Assembly (NCBI RefSeq): GCF_028765545.1
Contig: NZ_JARACP010000004.1
Location: 62,001 to 126,000 of the forward strand
From: Aliivibrio sp. S4MY1
GTDB lineage: Bacteria > Pseudomonadota > Gammaproteobacteria > Enterobacterales > Vibrionaceae
Reading direction: 5' to 3'
DNA: 64,000 nucleotides
Part shown: in pieces, positions 62,492 to 64,000 of the stretch
Layout: the number at the start of each line of letters is the position of its first letter
How positions within the stretch are numbered: position 1 is the first letter of the stretch
The notes under the pieces: model-generated
Told to the model about the DNA's origin: nothing
The model's input: only the letters and a program-made list of their open reading frames with translations
Database searches by the model: none
Made by a program: the position numbers and the translations under genes

Positions 62492-62632
62492 GTGAATTGC
62501 GGTTTTTTCTCAAAAGATGGAGAAAAGCACGATCTATTTGTAGAAGATAACGAAGCAATTATCGTGGAAACTAGCATCTTGAAGTTACTTGGGTATAAAA
62601 TGAAACTTACAGTTCATCAAATCTCTGGATAA
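62492..62632 (+). CDS. 46-residue ORF directly upstream of polA
   Basis: A GTG-initiated ORF, opening [20 protein letters not shown] and ending [11 protein letters not shown]. It stops 8 nt before the polA ATG, so translation of the two could be coupled. AAAGAG lies about 9 nt before the GTG. The composition looks protein-like (acidic, with alternating hydrophobics), but I do not recognise a family. It may be a short conserved protein or a translational leader of polA. Confidence 0.4.
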   Translation: MNCGFFSKDGEKHDLFVEDNEAIIVETSILKLLGYKMKLTVHQISG

Positions 62633-62640
62633 TACCGACC

Positions 62641-64000
62641 ATGGCAAACATTCCTGATAACCCATTTATTTTAGTGGATGGATCTTCATACCTTTTCCGC
62701 GCTTATCATGCGGCACCTAACTTTACTAATGGCGATGGCCAACCAACAGGGGCGGTGTATGGTGTTATCAATATGCTGCGTAGTCTGTTAAAGCAATTTG
62801 AAACCGATCGTATTGCGGTTATTTTCGATGCAAAAGGAAAAACCTTTCGTAACGATATGTACCCAGAGTACAAAGCAAACCGTCCGCCAATGCCGGATGA
62901 TCTGCGTTGCCAAATTGAACCACTGCATAAACTGATTAAAGCAATGGGCTTACCTCTAATTTCAATTCCGGGCGTAGAAGCGGATGATGTTATTGGTACA
63001 TTGGCATCTCAAGCGTCAAAAGCGGGTATCCCGGTACTGATCAGTACGGGTGATAAAGACATGGCACAGTTAGTTGATGAAAACGTCACGCTAATTAATA
63101 CCATGACGAATGTTGTTATGGGGCCTGAAGGCGTTGTTGAAAAGTTTGGCATTGGCCCTGAGCTTATTATTGATTATCTAGCACTGATGGGCGATAAGGT
63201 CGATAATATTCCGGGTGTTCCTGGCGTGGGTGAGAAAACTGCGACAGCACTATTACAAGGCATTGGTGGCTTAGATGCGCTTTACGCTAATCTTGATGAT
63301 ATTGCTCCCCTTGGTTTCCGTGGTTCAAAAACCATGGCGAAGAAGCTGATTGATAATAAAGAGGGGGCTTACCTTTCTTATGAATTGGCAACCATTAAAC
63401 TTGATGTTGAATTAGATCAACGTCCAGAAGAATTGGTGAAACAAGAACCAAATGTGGATGAACTGATCCAAATGTTTGGTCAAATGAATTTTAAACGTTG
63501 GTTAACAGAAGTGTTAGACGGCGGTGACGGTAAGATCGTTTCACATGAAACATCGGCAAATCGCGCTACCAAAAATACAGCAACAGAAAGTAGTGATTCT
63601 GAAGATGTGATTATTGCCGCTCAGGTTGATCGTTCAAAATACGAAACGATTTTAACCAAAGAAGCATTTAACGTGTGGCTAGAGAAGCTTAATAATGCTG
63701 ACGTTGCTGCATTTGATACCGAAACTGATAGCCTAGATTACATGGTGGCTAATTTAATCGGTTTATCTTTTGCTGTTGAAGAAGGCGAAGCTGCCTATGT
63801 ACCTGTTGCTCACGATTATCTTGATGCACCAGAGCAACTTGATCGTGATTGGGTTCTAGAGCAACTAAAGCCGTATTTAGAAGACGACAGCAAAGCAAAA
63901 GTAGGCCAAAACTTAAAATACGATGCAAGTGTATTAGCGCGTTACGATATCGAAATGAAAGGCATTAAATTCGATACAATGCTTGAGTCTTATGTGTATA
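62641..64000 (+). CDS. polA: PolA, DNA polymerase I (5' part, runs off the window)
   Basis: 453 codons are present. The 5'-nuclease domain (about 1-290) shows [34 protein letters not shown] (about 61-80), [21 protein letters not shown] and [18 protein letters not shown]. The 3'-5' exonuclease domain begins near 330 and has the proofreading motif [10 protein letters not shown] (about 356). The polymerase domain lies beyond the window. The ATG follows a weak GGAT. A degenerate parS-like sequence lies in the linker at 63537-63552. Confidence 0.97.
   Translation, partial: MANIPDNPFILVDGSSYLFRAYHAAPNFTNGDGQPTGAVYGVINMLRSLLKQFETDRIAVIFDAKGKTFRNDMYPEYKANRPPMPDDLRCQIEPLHKLIKAMGLPLISIPGVEADDVIGTLASQASKAGIPVLISTGDKDMAQLVDENVTLINTMTNVVMGPEGVVEKFGIGPELIIDYLALMGDKVDNIPGVPGVGEKTATALLQGIGGLDALYANLDDIAPLGFRGSKTMAKKLIDNKEGAYLSYELATIKLDVELDQRPEELVKQEPNVDELIQMFGQMNFKRWLTEVLDGGDGKIVSHETSANRATKNTATESSDSEDVIIAAQVDRSKYETILTKEAFNVWLEKLNNADVAAFDTETDSLDYMVANLIGLSFAVEEGEAAYVPVAHDYLDAPEQLDRDWVLEQLKPYLEDDSKAKVGQNLKYDASVLARYDIEMKGIKFDTMLESYVY

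Noticed and set aside
63537-63552. CGTTTCACATGAAACA in polA as a sixth parS
   Set aside because: It differs at two positions, including the central CACGTG, and lies 41 kb from the other sites.

Overview
The window looks like chromosome 1 of a Vibrionaceae bacterium of the Aliivibrio (Vibrio fischeri) group. The gene content and order are gammaproteobacterial (fadBA, yigZ-trkH-hemG, ubiEJB-tatABC, rhlB-gppA, trxA-rho, hemCDXY opposite cyaA, uvrD, recQ, polA). Base composition is AT-rich, and there are two tandem CsrB-type RNAs and a RyhB homologue. Five ParB-type parS palindromes between 6.8 and 22.3 kb place the window in the origin-proximal (centromere) region.

Layout. 0-4 kb: small membrane proteins, tusA, a LysR regulator, acuI and a 24-codon mini-gene. 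4-10.4 kb: the fadBA beta-oxidation operon behind a FadR-like operator, then yigZ, trkH and hemG. 10.5-11 kb: tRNA-Trp followed by three decayed, chimeric tandem copies. 11-16 kb: a large M16 lipoprotein protease with a hairpin over its ribosome binding site, a small orphan gene, and a CLC-F-type fluoride exporter behind a fluoride riboswitch. 15.8-22.3 kb: three 108-bp palindromic units at exact 122-bp spacing, a TPP riboswitch with a long leader, and thiCEFSGH with four parS sites in and around it. 22.4-28 kb: Xaa-Pro aminopeptidase, a divergent LysR/MFS pair, an H-NS-like protein without the DNA-binding motif, and a DMT exporter. 28-34.2 kb: rmuC, ubiE-ubiJ-ubiB, tatABC. 34.2-36 kb: two csrB genes, each with a VarA/GacA-type upstream site, interleaved with MITE-like palindromes. 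36-43 kb: tatD-family gene, hemB, gppA, rhlB, trxA, rho. 43-48.5 kb: an orphan periplasmic protein, a ubiD with an internal tandem duplication, a soluble CZB chemoreceptor, a 2Fe-2S ferredoxin and fre. 48.5-58.8 kb: hemCDXY, cyaA (TTG start, CRP-like site), uvrD (LexA-like box) and rarD. 58.9-64 kb: recQ, a small DUF3630-like gene, a preQ1-I riboswitch with yhhQ, ryhB under a Fur box, an unlisted 46-codon ORF, and polA running off the end.

Themes: much of the window is RNA-controlled (fluoride, TPP and preQ1 riboswitches; CsrB1, CsrB2 and RyhB; an RBS-occluding hairpin). Three kinds of palindromic repeat fill intergenic gaps. Most protein-coding genes are core housekeeping genes with clear families. 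The least explained items are the chimeric tRNA repeats, the 122-bp repeat array, the MITE-like elements around csrB1/csrB2 and hemB, the H-NS-like protein, the ubiD duplication and the two mini-genes. I saw no phage, IS transposase, CRISPR array or classical defence system. All assignments are from reading the sequence; no database search was run.
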